Part shown: piece by piece, positions 52,565-53,271 of the stretch
Position numbering within the stretch: position 1 is the first letter of the stretch
Layout of the letters: each line of letters starts with the position of its first letter
DNA from: an uncultured Clostridia bacterium
GTDB lineage: Bacteria > Cyanobacteriota > Vampirovibrionia > Gastranaerophilales > Gastranaerophilaceae
Length of the DNA: 53,271 nt
Assembly: GCA_945946765.1 (NCBI GenBank)
Contig: CAMEWS010000006.1
Coordinates: 1-53,271, forward strand
Direction of reading: 5' to 3'
The notes under the pieces: model-generated
The model's input: the letters and a program-made list of their open reading frames with translations, nothing else
Told to the model about the DNA's origin: nothing
The model's database searches: none
Program-made: the position numbers and the translations under genes

Positions 52565-52960
52565 TTAATATTTAATAAATGCGCCTTGTGTACCGATTGG
52601 TTTTACGACTGTAAAGCCTAAAATATCTTTGCCAAGTTCAAAACCAGCAGGGATTTGTTGTGTACCTGCTCTAAGGTTAAAGAAGTTGTTACAAACCGTG
52701 TAACCGCCAAAACCGTTAGCAACGAATTTTGCTCCTTCAGGTAATTTACCTGCTTTGTTAACTGCTGCAATTTGTTCATCCGTTAAACGGCTGAAAGCAA
52801 GTCTTGTTTTACTGATTTTGGGTACATCAACTTTTGTTGAAAATTCTGCCGAATCTGCTTTTTCTTCGGGAATTTGAACTGCTACAGCACCTGTACGTTC
52901 ATTTTGTTTAAAATTAACTTTTGAAAAATTCATTCCTGATACTGCGTTAATACCTGCCAT
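52565..52960 (-). CDS. Hypothetical 131-aa protein
   Basis: I do not recognise this protein. It begins MAGINAVSGMNFSKVNFKQN with no signal peptide; the middle (LAFSRLTDEQIAAVNKAGKL) is helical and the end (TVCNNFFNLRAGTQQIPAGF) is beta-like and Gly-rich. The N-terminal NFKQN recalls the SFGAK of the first gene in the window, perhaps a short lineage-specific N-terminal motif, which is a weak observation. AAAGGAT lies 7 nt before the ATG. It converges with queE and precedes repeat copy D. Function is unknown. Confidence 0.72.
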   Translation of the reverse strand: MAGINAVSGMNFSKVNFKQNERTGAVAVQIPEEKADSAEFSTKVDVPKISKTRLAFSRLTDEQIAAVNKAGKLPEGAKFVANGFGGYTVCNNFFNLRAGTQQIPAGFELGKDILGFTVVKPIGTQGAFIKY

Positions 52961-53048
52961 TCATAAATCCTTTCATTTCATTCCACACCTTGTACTGATA
53001 TAAAACGCAAAACCGAAAACTTTTGCTAATTTATGTAGAAAAGTTAAC

Positions 53049-53271
53049 ATATTTCATATTGTCAACTGACTCCGACTACTGTCTTGGATTTGCTTTACGC
53101 TCGTTCCTGTCGTTGACTTTACTTCGTTGCCGTCAACTTCGGACTCGCTTTCCGGACTCGTTTCACTCCGTCCCCTCTCACAAAACAATTCACTGGATTG
53201 TTTTGTTCGGCAGAGTGCAAATCCGCTTGAACCTGTGCAAAAAACAAGTTCATTCTTATTAACAAGTTCGG
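53049..53271 (+). repeat. Mosaic intergenic repeat, copy D (5' part, cut by window end)
   Basis: Copy D has module 1 (TCAACTGACTCCGACTACTG), a variable module of about 80 nt different from that of copy B, the stem-loop module at 53180-53206 between CCCCTCTC and TCGGCAGAGTGC, and then module 2 (AACCTGTGC to AACAAGTTCGG), where the window stops. In copy B the stem-loop module comes after module 2; here it comes before. The second arm of the CCTGTGC/GCACAGG inverted repeat is beyond the window. Confidence 0.92.
53180..53206. other. Stem-loop module inside repeat copy D
   Basis: ACAAAACAAT and ATTGTTTTGT form a perfect 10-bp stem with a 7-nt loop. Flanks equal those of the stem-loop at 19449-19471, but the stem sequence differs. 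Confidence 0.8.

Noticed and set aside
53023-53262. A 79-codon gene at the right end
   Set aside because: It is the repeat copy D read through; no ribosome-binding site.
1-53271. tRNA, rRNA, tmRNA or CRISPR loci
   Set aside because: No TPsiC-like GGTTCGAATCC motif in a foldable context, no rRNA-like sequence, and no regularly spaced short repeats were found.

Overview
The window looks like a chromosomal contig from a low-GC, diderm, LPS-making bacterium that is not photosynthetic. The best fit is a gut-type member of the Cyanobacteria-related class Vampirovibrionia/Melainabacteria (Gastranaerophilales-like). This placement is an inference. It rests on an exported protein with three SLH domains of the kind cyanobacterial outer-membrane proteins carry, lipid A and LPS genes (lpxK, a GT9 heptosyltransferase-type enzyme, a DUF374 acyltransferase), a cyanobacterial-type free-standing HNH protein, the low GC, and several large proteins I cannot assign to any family. 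I see no rRNA, tRNA, CRISPR array, prophage or classical insertion sequence.

Layout. 1-5 kb: a TPR protein with an HExxH motif and two large unknown proteins. 5-8 kb: a SIS-domain sugar isomerase, a DUF374 acyltransferase, a small unknown protein and a HEAT-like protein. 8-16 kb: an SLH envelope protein, a histidine-phosphatase-like protein, the two corrinoid iron-sulfur protein subunits of the Wood-Ljungdahl pathway, gpmI and rimO. 16-24 kb: small unknown proteins, gatC, pyrG, surE, wecB and a GH13-like enzyme. 24-31 kb: an HNH protein, an orphan sugar ABC permease, a receiver-histidine kinase, a soluble lytic transglycosylase and an OppF-type ATPase. 31-36 kb: an exported M48-like protease, lpxK-GT9 and dnaA. 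37-46.5 kb: a UvrD-type helicase, a rhodanese, mnmG, and a long minus-strand run whose centre is a ZorA/ZorB-like (MotA/MotB-like) proton-channel pair. 46.6-53 kb: secA, bioF, a DnaJ-like protein, queE and a small unknown protein.

Most genes are housekeeping or envelope functions in short operons. The main points of interest lie between and around them. First, a mosaic intergenic repeat occurs in four copies, two of them cut by the window ends. Its modules are reordered between copies, and one module is a stem-loop whose stem sequence changes while its flanks stay the same. Second, eight genes have a -10 hexamer exactly 6 nt before the start codon, which predicts leaderless mRNAs; other genes have clear Shine-Dalgarno sites. 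Third, a ZorAB-like stator pair stands without the usual Zorya effector genes. Fourth, the corrinoid iron-sulfur protein pair has no CODH/ACS genes next to it. Fifth, a 15-bp hairpin covers the wecB ribosome-binding site, with a -10 element inside its 5' arm.
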